A stretch of DNA of 64,000 nucleotides from JBDTSW01 sp963758845 (GTDB lineage Bacteria; Actinomycetota; Thermoleophilia; Solirubrobacterales; 70-9): NCBI GenBank assembly GCA_963758845.1, contig CAVWWX010000001.1, positions 1 to 64,000 on the forward strand, in the 5' to 3' direction. The position numbers were made by a program, and so were the translations under genes. The notes under the pieces were generated by a model. The model did not search any database and was not told the origin of the DNA. It saw nothing but the letters and a program-made list of their open reading frames with translations. This document shows positions 63,543 through 64,000 of the stretch, in pieces; position 1 is the first letter of the stretch, and the number at the start of each line of letters is the position of its first letter.

Positions 63543-64000
63543 ATGACCACGCTGCCCGAGTTCCAGATCCCCAAGATCTCCAAAGAGGACATCAACGACG
63601 AGAAGGGGACGTTCACGATCGAGCCCCTGGACAAGGGCTTCGGCTACACCTTCGGCAACAGCCTTCGCCGAGTGCTCCTGTCCTCGCTCGGCGGCGCCGC
63701 GATCAAGAGCGTTCGCATCGAGGGCGTGGCCCACGAGTTCTCGACGGTCCCCGGGGTGAAGGAGGACGTCACCGACGTCGTCCTCAACCTCAAGGACATC
63801 GTCGTGCGCATGCACACCGACGCCGACGAGGTCGAGGCGCCGCTGGTGGCCAGCGGCCCCGGTGAGGTCACGGCGAAGGACATCGACCTGCCCGCGGGCG
63901 TCGAGATCCTGAACCCGGACGCGCCGATCGCGACGCTCGAGAAGCGCACCAAGCTCGAGATGTACCTCACGATCGGCCGCGGCCGTGGCTACTCGCCCGC
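63543..64000 (+). CDS. rpoA: RNA polymerase alpha subunit (3' end beyond the window)
   Basis: 152 residues are visible: MTTLPEFQIPKISKEDINDE, then GTFTIEPLDKGFGYTFGNSL and RRVLLSSLGGAAIKSVRIEG (the dimerisation motif with R-R-V-L-L-S-S). TKLEMYLTIGRGRGYSPA at the end of the window is the conserved E-x-x-x-x-x-G-R-G-Y segment. The rest of the N-terminal domain, the linker and the C-terminal domain lie outside. Last gene of the rpmJ-rpsM-rpsK-rpsD-rpoA order. Confidence 0.97.
   Translation, partial: MTTLPEFQIPKISKEDINDEKGTFTIEPLDKGFGYTFGNSLRRVLLSSLGGAAIKSVRIEGVAHEFSTVPGVKEDVTDVVLNLKDIVVRMHTDADEVEAPLVASGPGEVTAKDIDLPAGVEILNPDAPIATLEKRTKLEMYLTIGRGRGYSP

Overview
The window is high-GC actinobacterial DNA, and it looks like at least two different genome pieces joined together. 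The left block (1 to about 23.18 kb) is ordinary accessory gene content of the kind seen in Nocardioides-like actinobacteria. The right block (about 23.18 kb to the end) carries the RNA polymerase and ribosomal protein gene superoperon of a deep-branching actinobacterium; gene content and protein style suggest Thermoleophilia (Solirubrobacterales-like), which is an inference. At the join, hypD lacks its N-terminus and an O-antigen ligase-like gene lacks its C-terminus, with no intergenic sequence between them. A second foreign-looking segment (about 57.57 to 57.86 kb) removes the secY stop codon and carries the first 45 or so codons of an antisense SnoaL-like gene. No tRNA, rRNA, CRISPR array, transposase or phage gene was recognised.

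Many genes are broken by single-base indels, mostly extra bases. They are dense in 1-24.7 kb and sparse but present in nusG, rplK, rplJ and rpsQ. Several break highly conserved single-copy genes, so most are probably sequence errors. Coordinates for such genes span the whole reconstructed gene.

Left block, in order: aspartic-protease tail; glyoxalase-fold protein; APC permease; class C serine hydrolase; secreted CTPGYWK protein; LLM-class oxidoreductase; glutamate-type ABC transporter gluABCD; cystathionine beta-synthase; SGNH hydrolase; DUF4287 protein; Bax inhibitor-1-like protein; then a minus-strand siderophore operon (binding lipoprotein, two permeases, ATPase, siderophore-interacting reductase, serine hydrolase) behind a DtxR/IdeR-type iron box; then a minus-strand hydrogenase-maturation operon (hypD, hypE, small isomerase-like protein, XRE regulator, DUF6390-like protein).

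Right block: an O-antigen ligase-like gene, three exported proteins, then rpmG-secE-nusG-rplK-rplA-(L10 leader)-rplJ-rplL-rpoB-rpoC, two minus-strand genes, rpsL-rpsG, a minus-strand pair of tandem membrane-protein paralogues, fusA-tuf, the full S10/spc series rpsJ to secY, adk, map, a cystathionine beta-synthase and gamma-lyase/synthase pair, then rpmJ-rpsM-rpsK-rpsD-rpoA (cut by the window end). infA is not at its usual place between map and rpmJ.

Most unusual signals: (i) several ribosomal and transcription proteins (L10, S17, S3, S5, L5, SecE, RpoB) carry long low-complexity, mostly acidic extensions; (ii) three of these tails (L10, S17, S5) contain copies of a DNA repeat built on the palindrome GGGGTC[T/A]GACCCC, always read as Gly-Ser-Asp-Pro; (iii) RpoB has Ser where rifampicin-sensitive enzymes have Asp516 (E. 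coli numbering); (iv) operon leaders carry short hairpins close to the promoters, and rpsJ and rpmJ share a 13-base motif.
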